Of a stretch of 64,000 nt of DNA, positions 43,152 to 52,220 are shown piece after piece. Source of the DNA: an uncultured Draconibacterium sp. (GTDB lineage Bacteria; Bacteroidota; Bacteroidia; Bacteroidales; Prolixibacteraceae); the NCBI RefSeq assembly GCF_963675065.1, contig NZ_OY775906.1, positions 1,652,001 through 1,716,000 on the forward strand. Reading direction: 5' to 3'. Both the position numbers and the translations under genes were made by a program. A model generated the notes under the pieces. That model was not told where the DNA came from, ran no database searches, and saw only the letters and a program-made list of their open reading frames with translations. How positions within the stretch are numbered: the first letter of the stretch is position 1; the number at the start of each line of letters is the position of its first letter.

Positions 43152-46112
43152 TTAGAAACTTAGATTAACACCCAGTTGAACAGTTGTTGGGCGGGGATAA
43201 ATATTGTTATCAATTCCCCCAATTACTTCAGGATCGAGGCCCTCGTAATCACTGATTACAAAAACATTTTGTACTGTAGAATACAATCTCAAAGTTGACT
43301 TTTCGCCAATTACTTTGTTAAAAGTATATCCCAACGAGATATTGTCGAGGCGTAAGTACGAAGCATGGCGGATATAGTAATCAGAGAGGTATTGTGGATT
43401 CTCAAATTCTGTTTCAAGCACATTTCTGTTTAAATTTGAAAGGAAGCCTGATGAGTCGTATAAACGATTAAAAGTTCCGTTTGACGACCAAACATTATTA
43501 TAGACGTAGTTATCAAGAGCTATTCGGCCTGCCAGGCTTATATCCCAGTTTTTCCAATTTAATGTTGTATTAAATCCCATGAAAAGATCTGGAGCAGCTT
43601 TTTTATAATGATAGCGATCATCATTACTAATAATTCCATCATTATTTCGGTCGACATATACTCCTTCAAGTGGAGTTCCATCCGTATCGTAAACCTGTTC
43701 ATATACATAAAACGAGTACATTGGATATCCTACGCTATGAATTTGGATGGTGTTGCCATACCCGCTAATACCGCCTACATTTACACCAACATAAGTAGGA
43801 TCATCAGTAGCTGTTAATTTTGTAATCTCGTTTTTGTTATAGGTCAGGTTATAACCAATTTCCCAGGTCAGGTTCTTTTTCTGTACCGGTATTACATTTA
43901 AAGAAAATTCAACACCTCTATTTTCCAGATTACCCACATTTGTTAAAATCTGGTTGGTTAGATTAGTTCCGCCCGGTACCGGTATAAAGTTGATGAGATC
44001 ATTCGTTTTTTTGTAGTAAGCATCTATAACACCCGTAATACGGTTGTTATAAAAACCATAATCAATACCTATGTTATAGGTTTCAGTTTCTTCCCACTTA
44101 ATATTTGCATCATAACCTTCAGGTCGCAGTGTTGTATAAAAAGTATCTCCCAGTTGATATTTAGCATTGTCCTCGCTGAATGTATATCGCGGTAAATAAG
44201 GATAATCGCCACTTGATATATTTTGCTGACCGGTTACACCATAGCCAACTCTAAATTTTAAATCTGAAACTTTATCCACATTTTTAAGGAAACCTTCATC
44301 TTTTATTCTCCAGGCAAAAGCCATGGATGGGAATGTCCCCCAACGTGTATCTTTTGAAAAGCGAGATGATCCATCGTGTCTTAATGTTAAGGTTAACAAA
44401 TATTTTTCCTTGAAGGAATAGTTTAGTCTTCCGAAAAAAGAAAGTTGGTAATTCTCTGTGTCATAATCTGTATCGCCATATAAAACGGTCTCATTTACAT
44501 TGGCAGAGTAATTGTCTCCATATCGCCAGTAATGTTGCCAGGAGTAACCTGCCATCACATCAATACGACTATCTAGCTTCTCCAGATTGCGTGCATAATT
44601 GAGATAAAAATCTAACAATAGGTTTTCTCTCTTCTGTGAGCCATAGCCCATACCTCCTCCTCCATGTTGTTCATTATAAGCCCACGATGCATAAACAGGA
44701 GTAAAATATTCAGTCTCACTATCCGAAATATCATATCCTAAATTTAAGTTTGCTCGCAGTTCAGGTAAAAAATGGAACTTATAGTCGAGCTGAACATTTC
44801 CAATACTTCTCATTACTTCGGATGAAGCCTCACTCAAATCGAGCATAGCCAATGGATTGGAAGGTGCAAGATTTATTGGATTACCGTTTTCTTGTAACCA
44901 GGTAAAATACCCTCCATACTCGCTTGTTTCATCTAAAGGATATTGTGTAGGATCGAAAATCATTGCAGAACCAATTGATCCCTGATTGGCAAACTGATTT
45001 TCAACTATCATCCCTCTAACATTCACGTTAATACGTAAATGATCATCAAAAAATGTTGGATTGAGGCCCAACGACAATGTTTTGCGTTCTAAACCAGATT
45101 CCTTTAAAATTCCATTTTGGTTAGTGTATGCTGCCGATAAACGAAATGGGATATTTTTAATATTACCGGTAATACCAATATTATGATCCTGACTGTAAGA
45201 GGTTCTGAAAATTACATCCTGCCAATCGGTATTTGCTTCACCCAATAACTCCACAGGTCTATTATTCTCGGGATACCTTCTGGCAACCAATTCGCTAAAT
45301 TCAGTTGCGTTTAACACATCAACACTACCTCTCGGTTCACTTACTGTTGCAAATGAGTTAATGTCCACATGAAGTGATTCGCCCTTTTTCCCTTTTTTTG
45401 TAGTTATAATAATAACACCATTCGATGCTCTTGAACCATATATGGCAGTCGCTGATGCATCTTTCAAAACCGTAAAACTTTCGATGTCGGATGGATGAAT
45501 AGTATTTAAAGGATTTCTCATCCCGCTAATTCCATCACTATCTACGGTAACACCATCAATAACTATTAATGGATCATTACTTGCCGATAAGGAAGAACCT
45601 CCTCTTATTCGAATTACCACTCCATCTCCGGGAGCTCCGCCAGCCGTTGTTACCTGCACTCCAGCCATTCGGCCAGAGAGTAATTCCTGGGCTGATGTTA
45701 TGGCACCTTTATTAAAATCACTTGAATTTAATGCTTCAACAGAGCCTGTTGCATCTTTCTTTTTAGTAGAACCATAACCAATTACAACAACTTCTTCAAG
45801 AGATTCTACTGACTGTTCCAGTACAACGTCAATTTCAATTTCGTCGTTAACAACAACTTCCTTTTCTTCATACCCTACAAAAGAAAACCTCAAAACATCG
45901 CCTTTTGCTGCATTTATGGCAAATTCTCCATTCATGCCAGTGATAGTACCAATGGTTGTTCCTTTTAGTACAACAGTAACCCCGGGAAGCGTTTCATCTG
46001 ATGTTGCATCTGTAACTTTTCCTGTGATCTGCCTGGACTGCCCCATACAGACATTTACTGAGCTCAGAATAAGGAGTAAAAACCCTAATCTTAAATAAAC
46101 TTTTTTCATCAT
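43152..46112 (-). CDS. SusC-family TonB-dependent transporter without STN (PUL 2)
   Basis: A 986-aa outer-membrane transporter. The start MMKKVYLRLGFLLLILS begins a clean signal peptide; the open frame reaches 46238, but that extension is Cys/Asn-rich and runs through a hairpin, so it is rejected. Domains: CarboxypepD-regulatory at about 25-110 (ITGKVTDATSDETLPGVTVV), plug at about 118-235 (GSVEALNSSDFNKGAITSAQ to YGSRASNGVIIITTKKG), then the barrel ending in LGVNLSF. It is clearly related to SusC1 along its length but has no N-terminal STN domain, so signalling through FecR is not expected. A LytS/LytTR system lies divergently upstream. Confidence 0.94.
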   Translation of the reverse strand: MMKKVYLRLGFLLLILSSVNVCMGQSRQITGKVTDATSDETLPGVTVVLKGTTIGTITGMNGEFAINAAKGDVLRFSFVGYEEKEVVVNDEIEIDVVLEQSVESLEEVVVIGYGSTKKKDATGSVEALNSSDFNKGAITSAQELLSGRMAGVQVTTAGGAPGDGVVIRIRGGSSLSASNDPLIVIDGVTVDSDGISGMRNPLNTIHPSDIESFTVLKDASATAIYGSRASNGVIIITTKKGKKGESLHVDINSFATVSEPRGSVDVLNATEFSELVARRYPENNRPVELLGEANTDWQDVIFRTSYSQDHNIGITGNIKNIPFRLSAAYTNQNGILKESGLERKTLSLGLNPTFFDDHLRINVNVRGMIVENQFANQGSIGSAMIFDPTQYPLDETSEYGGYFTWLQENGNPINLAPSNPLAMLDLSEASSEVMRSIGNVQLDYKFHFLPELRANLNLGYDISDSETEYFTPVYASWAYNEQHGGGGMGYGSQKRENLLLDFYLNYARNLEKLDSRIDVMAGYSWQHYWRYGDNYSANVNETVLYGDTDYDTENYQLSFFGRLNYSFKEKYLLTLTLRHDGSSRFSKDTRWGTFPSMAFAWRIKDEGFLKNVDKVSDLKFRVGYGVTGQQNISSGDYPYLPRYTFSEDNAKYQLGDTFYTTLRPEGYDANIKWEETETYNIGIDYGFYNNRITGVIDAYYKKTNDLINFIPVPGGTNLTNQILTNVGNLENRGVEFSLNVIPVQKKNLTWEIGYNLTYNKNEITKLTATDDPTYVGVNVGGISGYGNTIQIHSVGYPMYSFYVYEQVYDTDGTPLEGVYVDRNNDGIISNDDRYHYKKAAPDLFMGFNTTLNWKNWDISLAGRIALDNYVYNNVWSSNGTFNRLYDSSGFLSNLNRNVLETEFENPQYLSDYYIRHASYLRLDNISLGYTFNKVIGEKSTLRLYSTVQNVFVISDYEGLDPEVIGGIDNNIYPRPTTVQLGVNLSF

Positions 46113-46141
46113 AGATTTGATTGTTAGATTTAAAACTTTAC

Positions 46142-46181
46142 AAATGCGATACCTGTTAAGATCATAACAGGTGTAGCATTT
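46142..46181 (-). promoter_or_regulatory. Interrupted inverted repeat in the susC2 leader
   Basis: AAATGC (46142-46147) with ACCTGTTA (46151-46158) pairs with TAACAGGT (46165-46172) and GCATTT (46176-46181), loop AGATCA, with a three-base internal bulge on each side. It ends 30 bases upstream of the susC2 ATG and so lies in the mRNA leader or at the promoter. It could be an operator for the divergent LytTR regulator or a leader stem. Confidence 0.55.
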
Positions 46182-46383
46182 ACGATTCGAAGAGAAGAAG
46201 TTGCACTCACTATAACAAACAATTGGGTTACACGACAAATGTGAGGCTACAGAAAACTTATTACCTTATTCAAGTCGCTTCGTACTTGCTTTAAAGCCTC
46301 TCGTCCACTGCTTTGTGCTTTTCGTCCTGTTTTGTTAAAATTTTCAGCTTCCTGCTTGTTGTTTTTCTAATATTCAATTAACT

Positions 46384-47472
46384 ATGTATGATAAAGCAGA
46401 CGTAATGAAACTAGTTGAGTCAGAACATGAAATTCTAAACAGTATATTAAATAACAGGATAATACAACATACCTTTTATTGGACGAGTTACCTGTTCTTT
46501 TTTGGTTTTATGTGGGGCACCTACGACAATAATTTTGAAAAAAGCTTCCTGATTGAAATAATTAATATGCCTTTGAAAATGGTAATGGTTTATTTCATCA
46601 TTTATTATTTGTTACCCCATTATTTATTTCAGAAAAAAATCCTTCATTTTTTTGCCTATTTTGCACTTACAATTTTGCTGACGGCAATAATCAGGAGGTA
46701 CACGGATAACTACATAATTCAGGAGTACTTTCTATCTTATGGGAAACTCCCCATTTTCGATCCAAATCAATTCATTTATACCTTGCTAAAAATAAATCTG
46801 GTTTTGGTATTGCCAATGACTTTAAAAATTACCGAAAACGTTTTTAGCAGCGATAGAAAACAACGTTTATTGGAAAAAGAAAAACTGGAAGCTGAGTTAA
46901 TGTTTTTAAAAAATCAAACACATCCACACTTCCTTTTCAATACACTCAATAACCTTTATTCACTTGTTCTTAAAAAATCAGATAAATCACTAAATGTTAT
47001 CCTCAAACTTTCTGAACTTTTACGTTACATGCTTTATGAAACAAATGCCTCCAGAGTCAGTATCCAAAAAGAATTAAATTCGATCAAGAGTTATATTGAA
47101 CTTGAAAAAATACGATACGGCAAACGAGTTGATTTAAGCTTTAACACATGGGGAAACTTTACTGTTGACGGAATTGCCCCAATGCTTATAATCCCGTTTA
47201 TTGAGAATAGCTTTAAACACTGCACCAGTGGTTCGAATGGAGAAGGATGGATAACTATTGACATGAGTATATTGGAACATTCTTTTAGCCTAAAAATTGA
47301 GAACAGCGTACCTCCGAACACCCAGGAAATTACTGATGCACATGGAATAGGTTTGAAAAATGTAAAACGTAGGCTGGAATTACTTTACGAAAAAGATCAC
47401 GAATTAATAATTGAAGAATCAAGTGATTCTTATCTTGTAAATTTGAAGTTAAACTTGAAATCAAGAAGATGA
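46384..47472 (+). CDS. LytS-type sensor histidine kinase
   Basis: A 362-aa membrane sensor kinase. Four membrane helices lie in residues about 28-150 (TSYLFFFGFMWGT, MVYFIIYYLLPHYLF, FFAYFALTILLTAI, LVLVLPMTL). The His_kinase domain follows, with the phosphorylated His in FLKNQTHPHFLFNTLNNLYS near residue 180, and the ATPase part with PMLIIPFIENSFKHC and HGIGLKNVKRRLELLY. No extracellular sensor domain is present. It is transcribed divergently from susC2 and is followed 93 bases later by the LytTR regulator, making a probable two-component system for PUL 2. Confidence 0.88.
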   Translation: MYDKADVMKLVESEHEILNSILNNRIIQHTFYWTSYLFFFGFMWGTYDNNFEKSFLIEIINMPLKMVMVYFIIYYLLPHYLFQKKILHFFAYFALTILLTAIIRRYTDNYIIQEYFLSYGKLPIFDPNQFIYTLLKINLVLVLPMTLKITENVFSSDRKQRLLEKEKLEAELMFLKNQTHPHFLFNTLNNLYSLVLKKSDKSLNVILKLSELLRYMLYETNASRVSIQKELNSIKSYIELEKIRYGKRVDLSFNTWGNFTVDGIAPMLIIPFIENSFKHCTSGSNGEGWITIDMSILEHSFSLKIENSVPPNTQEITDAHGIGLKNVKRRLELLYEKDHELIIEESSDSYLVNLKLNLKSRR

Positions 47473-47565
47473 AACGATCAAGGTCTGACATCCAACGAAA
47501 CATGCCAGCAAATAACTTTTCTACAAGTTAAAGGAGTCACCATTAAAACATATGATTACAGAAGA

Positions 47566-48285
47566 ATGAAAATAAAATGCCTCATTGTTGACGACGAAGA
47601 ATTAGCCATTGATATAATTGACGATTATATCAAGCGTTTGGAGTTTCTGGAAATTAAAGGAAAATGTAAAAATGCGATTGAAGCATTAAATATGCTCAAT
47701 TCAACAAAAATTGATCTAATATTTTTGGATATTCAAATGCCGGGCTTAACAGGGTTGCAGCTCATGAAAAACATTGCAAATCCTCCTCAGGTTATATTCA
47801 CAACTGCATATTCGGAATTTGCACTTGAGGGATTTGAATTGGAAGCACTTGATTATCTTATCAAACCAATCTCATTTGAAAGATTTATTAAAGCTGTGAA
47901 TCGCTATTTTAAGCTTAATAACTTCAACAATCTCATTATCAACGAAAAAATTGAAGAAAGTTCAAATCCATTTATTTTTGTCAAATCGGATAAAAAAATG
48001 CTAAAGGTTTTTCTTAGCACCATTACACACATTGAAAGCATACGAAATTATGTAACAATTTATTTGAATGATGACTCTCAAATTAAAACGCATAATACGA
48101 TATCTAATATAGAACAAAAACTAACCGAACCGGGATTTCTCAGGATACATAGATCGTATATTGTCTCCACTGACAAAATAGAAAGTTACACTACCGGGAG
48201 CGTTCAAATTGGAAGAGAATTCATTCCAATTAGTAGAAATTATAGAGCTAAAGTTCTCGCCTTTTTGGAGGGTTTAAGTATTTAA
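47566..48285 (+). CDS. LytTR-family response regulator
   Basis: A 239-aa regulator. The receiver domain spans 1-120 with CLIVDDEELAIDIID, phospho-acceptor Asp near residue 55 in IFLDIQMPGLTG, and LIKPISFERF. The LytTR DNA-binding domain spans about 140-238 (FIFVKSDKKMLKVFLSTITH, FLRIHRSYIVSTDKIESYTT, IPISRNYRAKVL). Such regulators bind pairs of direct repeats upstream of their targets. It likely controls susC2, which lies across the kinase gene. The gene starts with ATG and ends eight bases before the deacetylase-like gene. Confidence 0.9.
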   Translation: MKIKCLIVDDEELAIDIIDDYIKRLEFLEIKGKCKNAIEALNMLNSTKIDLIFLDIQMPGLTGLQLMKNIANPPQVIFTTAYSEFALEGFELEALDYLIKPISFERFIKAVNRYFKLNNFNNLIINEKIEESSNPFIFVKSDKKMLKVFLSTITHIESIRNYVTIYLNDDSQIKTHNTISNIEQKLTEPGFLRIHRSYIVSTDKIESYTTGSVQIGREFIPISRNYRAKVLAFLEGLSI

Positions 48286-48293
48286 GTAGAATC

Positions 48294-49223
48294 ATGAAGT
48301 TACATCTACCTTTTGTAATTCTATTTTTTATGATTTCGCATATCTCTAAAGATTGCAATAGTCAAATCCGTGATTCAATTTATATCAATCGCACTTTTCT
48401 CTTTCCTGATGGAAAAACCAAAGCGTTAATAATGAGCTTTGATGATGGTCTACAACAGGATAAACATTTAATTGTCATAATGGACAAGTATGGTATAAAA
48501 GGAACTTTCAACCTAAATTCAGGAATGCTTGATTCAACAGCCTACTGGCTTGATGATTATTTGGAGACACAATCTTCCTATATCGGCAAAGACGAAATTA
48601 CTACCATTTACCGAAATCATGAAATTGCCTCACATACAGTTCATCATCCAAATTTAACACAAATTGAATCTATTAAAATAACTAAAGAAGTAAATGATGA
48701 TATTGATAGTTTGGAGGTATTCTCTGGGCAAAAGATTATAAGTTTTGCTTATCCCTTTTTAATTGCCAATATCGAGATTGCCTCGTTGCTGGAAAATAAA
48801 ACCCAAATTACCAATGCAAGAACCGGACCTGGAACAGGTTCATTTTCTTTGCCGGATTCGTTATTGTTATGGTATCCAACTTGTCATCATTCTGAGGCAC
48901 ATAAGTATGTCAATGCCTTTAAAACCGCCAGTGATAGTCTTCAACTATTTTATATTTGGGGGCATAGTTGGGAATTTGACAAAAATATTGAATATAACAA
49001 TTGGGATTACATGGACAACCTTTGTCAAAGCCTTACAGGATTACAAGAAGTATGGTACACTAGTACCGGAGAATTCGCGAAATATATGCAAGCCATAAGA
49101 TCTCTGAAATATTCTCAATCATTAGTAAAGAATCAATCCACAATTCCTGTCTATCTAAAGTTGGAAGATAGAATTATTAAGCTATCTCCTAATACAGAAA
49201 TGATTTTGAATTTCGAAAATTAA
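48294..49223 (+). CDS. Polysaccharide deacetylase-like protein, exported
   Basis: A 309-aa protein with a signal peptide (about 1-24). It carries the CE4/NodB homology domain: the metal-site ALIMSFDDGLQQDKH, GTFNLNSGML, and EIASHTVHHPN with the His pair. The catalytic residues FDDG and H-x3-H are present. CE4 enzymes remove acetyl groups from N-acetylglucosamine or acetyl-xylan, and sometimes from other sugars. It follows the LytTR regulator by eight bases and is probably co-transcribed. An ester- or N-acetyl-hydrolase fits the deacylation theme of PUL 2 (inference). Confidence 0.8.
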   Translation: MKLHLPFVILFFMISHISKDCNSQIRDSIYINRTFLFPDGKTKALIMSFDDGLQQDKHLIVIMDKYGIKGTFNLNSGMLDSTAYWLDDYLETQSSYIGKDEITTIYRNHEIASHTVHHPNLTQIESIKITKEVNDDIDSLEVFSGQKIISFAYPFLIANIEIASLLENKTQITNARTGPGTGSFSLPDSLLLWYPTCHHSEAHKYVNAFKTASDSLQLFYIWGHSWEFDKNIEYNNWDYMDNLCQSLTGLQEVWYTSTGEFAKYMQAIRSLKYSQSLVKNQSTIPVYLKLEDRIIKLSPNTEMILNFEN

Positions 49224-49552
49224 ATTGAATAAAATACATCAACCACAACATTATTACATTGATTTTCAAAATTTACTATTATTTATATAAATAATTAAAG
49301 TTCTTTACATGTGAACTAAATGGTGACCTCGTAAAAAACAGACCGCAGTAAATTACTGATATAAAGGCATTAATGGGATCAGGTTCGAATCCTGGTATAA
49401 CCAGAACCAAATTTTAATCCATTTTTGTATATATTTGGTATAGATACCAAGAAAGAAAAATTTGAAATAACTTATTAAAAATCACATATATAAAAAAGAG
49501 ACGTAAAAGACTCCTTCTTTGCCTGTAATTGGTGTTACAAATTTTTCAGATA
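49224..49552. other. Non-coding gap with a tRNA T-arm-like fragment
   Basis: No gene is found. At 49379-49408 the plus strand has a T-arm-like hairpin (CAGG-TTCGAAT-CCTG) followed by GTATAACCAGAACCA. The preceding 70 bases contain no D-arm or matching 5' acceptor, so it is at most a fragment. It divides the plus-strand LytTR/CE4 genes from the minus-strand GH140-like gene. Confidence 0.35.
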
Positions 49553-50920
49553 TTACTCATTATTAAACTTTTCAATATCGAGTTTTTCCCCGGTAAGGAT
49601 TAAAACAAAATCACATCCCCAACCTTCTGCCCATGGTTTAAATACCGGTTGAGAATCCTTTTCGTATTGATCAATGTATTTTATCTTCCCGCTACGGGGA
49701 TTAAACCAATAACTGTAAACAGTATTTGCCTTCATTTTTGAGATATCAGGCAATATCTGTTTGCCTATTGGGGTATACGCAAAAATGACATCTCTTTCCT
49801 TGCTAATTGAAGCAATTATAAATGATTCATTTTCTATATTTTCATTAAGAATTAATGACGAGTCATAATTCATATTTTGCCAAGGAAACATTTCAAACAT
49901 CTTTCTCATAAATCCCATTTGTGTTGACCCCGGAAGGTTAAGGGCAACTTTCCAGTCGGTACGCGCCTGGAAATTAGGAAGTCTGTCGATATCATACATT
50001 TGCCATATATCATTGCAGCCATAAGTATATCCTGCAGCACCAGAGATTATACTCCAATAAGCAGAAACCCTTACATCTGCATCGTCTAACCAACCAAATT
50101 TTTCATTCTCCCAAAATCTATCTTCTATATTTTCATATCTCGCCTCTCCGTTAACAGTTGGCTTGTTAAGTGATTTTTTATTTGCTTTCAATACATATTG
50201 ATACTCTTTAGTAAGTCTGTTATGGCCACTCTGAAACATATCAAAATCAAGCCAGTCTTCATTAAAATAATCAATAGCATTTTTACCTCCTGAAGGATGA
50301 TAAGTAATCAAATGTGTTGAATCTGTTTCCCTAAGACCTTTTGCCATAGCGCGTATTATAGCTGAATGCTGCTCATTTTCAGGTACGCGGTCTCCGCCTA
50401 ATATCCAGATAATGTTATTATTTGACTTGTATCGCTCTCCCAATTTTTGGCCATAAATTTCTGCATTTAGTTTATCAAAAATAACAGGACCAACACCCCA
50501 GGATTTATTAAATTTATCTCCCCAGGTTGGTAGTAATCCCACATAAAGACCAAGCTCTTCTGATTTCTTTACAACGTAGTCCACTAACTCGAAATATGCC
50601 GGATTCAATTTTTCCGGATTGTTATTAAATAATGGTTTATCACCATATACATTTGGAGTATTAAGACCGTCCAGCTCGGCAAGAATTACTGTTTGTATTA
50701 CTGTAAATCCCTTTTTTGCCCTATCTGTTAGATATTGATCAATTTCTTCTTTATTACAGCGATGAATCAACTCCCATGCTGTACCTCCTAACCAAAAAAA
50801 AGGTTCATTATCCTGTGTTACAATATATCTTTGATTATCCGATATTTTTAAAACTGGTAGTTCTTGTCCTTGCGCCTGAAACAGAACTATGCCAAAAAGA
50901 AGGAATAATATTTTCTTCAT
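49553..50920 (-). CDS. DUF4038/GH140-like glycoside hydrolase, exported
   Basis: About 455 aa from ATG 50920 (MKKILFLLFGIVLFQAQGQ); an earlier ATG at 50974 overlaps the upstream gene by four bases and is a possible alternative. The TIM-barrel DUF4038 signature is clear: FFWLGGTAWELIHRCNKEEI near residue 40, NNNIIWILGGDRVPENEQH with catalytic acidic residues, PTVNGEARYEN, and AGYTYGCNDIWQM. A collagen-binding-like C-terminal domain (DUF5060/PF12904-type) spans about 370-455. GH140 members remove apiose from rhamnogalacturonan II. The substrate here is unknown. Confidence 0.82.
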   Translation of the reverse strand: MKKILFLLFGIVLFQAQGQELPVLKISDNQRYIVTQDNEPFFWLGGTAWELIHRCNKEEIDQYLTDRAKKGFTVIQTVILAELDGLNTPNVYGDKPLFNNNPEKLNPAYFELVDYVVKKSEELGLYVGLLPTWGDKFNKSWGVGPVIFDKLNAEIYGQKLGERYKSNNNIIWILGGDRVPENEQHSAIIRAMAKGLRETDSTHLITYHPSGGKNAIDYFNEDWLDFDMFQSGHNRLTKEYQYVLKANKKSLNKPTVNGEARYENIEDRFWENEKFGWLDDADVRVSAYWSIISGAAGYTYGCNDIWQMYDIDRLPNFQARTDWKVALNLPGSTQMGFMRKMFEMFPWQNMNYDSSLILNENIENESFIIASISKERDVIFAYTPIGKQILPDISKMKANTVYSYWFNPRSGKIKYIDQYEKDSQPVFKPWAEGWGCDFVLILTGEKLDIEKFNNE

Positions 50921-50970
50921 GTTTAAGTTTCTTTGAATCTTCGTTTTAATGTTTGGCAAGAATTGCCTAT

Positions 50971-51585
50971 TCATTTTTTGGATTTAATATATTGAGCTAC
51001 AGCCGAATGTCCGTTTGAATTGGCAAAATCCAATGAGGATTCTCCATCGATATCAACCATATCCAGATCGGCACCATAGGTAACAAGTGTTTTTAAAACT
51101 TCAAGCTGCCCTTCTGCTGATGCCATCATCGCAGCCGTCCAGTTTTCTTCTTTTTCTATCAAATTTGGCTCTGCCCCAGCCTCCAATAAGGTTAAAACAG
51201 TATTTACAAAAGGGCCGGTTGATGCATACATTAATGCTGTTCGATTAATCTCGTCACTAGAATTTACGTTTGCTCCCTGATGAATCAGAAGTTTGACAAT
51301 CTCAGTATTTCCATTGTAAGCGGCCAGCATTAAAGCTGTTCTTTTATTCTCATCAATAGTATTGGGATCAAATCCCTTGTTCAGAGCATTTTGTACAATT
51401 TGTATTTTTCCTTCAAGTGAGGCCTGAAAAATTAGTGTTGTATCAATATCTGCTTTTTCATTTTCAAATGAACCGGTTTCGGTTTCAGATTCAATCGTCT
51501 TTGAGTCATTTCTGGTCTTTGTGTCACATGATAAAATGAAAATACTGAATATCATCAGTATTACTATCAAACTTGGTTTATTCAT
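50971..51585 (-). CDS. Ankyrin-repeat lipoprotein
   Basis: A 204-aa lipoprotein (lipobox IFILSCDTK, Cys20) with four ankyrin repeats at about residues 50-195 (DTTLIFQASLEGKIQIVQNA, RTALMLAAYNGNTEIVKLLI, RTALMYAS, NWTAAMMASAEGQLEVLKTL, ESSLDFANSNGHSAVAQYI). Such proteins hold partner proteins at the inner face of the outer membrane or in the periplasm. Its stop codon overlaps an ATG of the glycosidase frame (ATGA), suggesting co-expression with the GH140-like enzyme. Confidence 0.85.
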   Translation of the reverse strand: MNKPSLIVILMIFSIFILSCDTKTRNDSKTIESETETGSFENEKADIDTTLIFQASLEGKIQIVQNALNKGFDPNTIDENKRTALMLAAYNGNTEIVKLLIHQGANVNSSDEINRTALMYASTGPFVNTVLTLLEAGAEPNLIEKEENWTAAMMASAEGQLEVLKTLVTYGADLDMVDIDGESSLDFANSNGHSAVAQYIKSKK

Positions 51586-52019
51586 TTGTTAATTGATTTT
51601 GTTATTTAAAATGTTGTGTTGCCCAAATGTAATACTTTATGGTGCAATATATAGCTCCCATTCAATCCTTCGAGTACAATCTCAATTTTTTCTTCTGCTG
51701 AATACTTTTTGCGAGTGTGCCTTCTTTTCTCTTTAACTTTTGATTCGGCACTCTGTTTTTTTGCTACCAGTTTTGAACTTTTTATCGGTTATAATTTGAG
51801 AAATTTCTCTCGTAATTTTTATAACCATCAGTCTAAATTAGACTGATGGCTTACACTGTTATATCTATCAAATACCCCTTAACGATTCTGTTTTCAATAT
51901 TTTAGTTCACAAACCTCTAACACATTGCACATGATGATTAGCAATGACTTTTTTCCTCTCCTCCTTAAGATTTATAATCCAAAAAACCTTCTATATAAAT
52001 AAAAGATGATCAATTTCCA
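51586..52019. other. 434-base non-coding gap
   Basis: No open frame of note. It holds the palindromic terminator at 51825-51849; the remainder is A/T-rich without recognised signals. It separates the ankyrin/GH140-like unit from the Gfo/Idh unit. Confidence 0.6.
51825..51849 (-). terminator. 25-bp palindrome, likely terminator
   Basis: CCATCAGTCTAA and TTAGACTGATGG flank a single A. As RNA it would fold as CCATCAGTCT/AGACTGATGG with a five-base loop, followed on the minus strand by TTATAAAAATT. It lies about 170 bases after the end of the MFS remnant and should end the Gfo/Idh transcript. Confidence 0.65.
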
Positions 52020-52220
52020 TTAACGTGCAGCCAGCAGACCGATTCCTGAAAAAACAGCAGAAAACAACAATACTCCGATACCTGACAAACGGTGAACAAT
52101 CGGACCAGCAACCAATCTGGCTAAAGCCATAATTGCTGAAATCCAAACCAAAATTAAAATTGCTCCAATTCCTTCGCCAAATAATTTACCAAAGTTCTTC
52201 ACCGTATTCCCATCCTGCAC
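52020..52220 (-). pseudogene. Remnant of an MFS transporter
   Basis: A 66-codon frame. After about 9 residues that overlap the end of the oxidoreductase gene in another frame, the translation resembles an internal piece of an MFS sugar or nucleoside transporter: ILVWISAIMALARLVAGPIV, HRLSGIGVLLFSAVFSGIGL. It ends abruptly (LLAAR, TAA). A full MFS transporter has about 400 residues, so over 80% is missing. It lies directly after the Gfo/Idh gene, where a transporter gene would be expected. A real small membrane protein cannot be excluded. Confidence 0.5.

Noticed and set aside
46113..46238. N-terminal extension of SusC2
   Set aside because: Cys/Asn-rich, no signal features, and it runs through the leader hairpin. 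MMKKVYLRLG starts a normal signal peptide.
48763..49098. Second plus-strand frame inside the deacetylase-like gene
   Set aside because: It lies in another frame of a gene with clear CE4 motifs and shows no domain.
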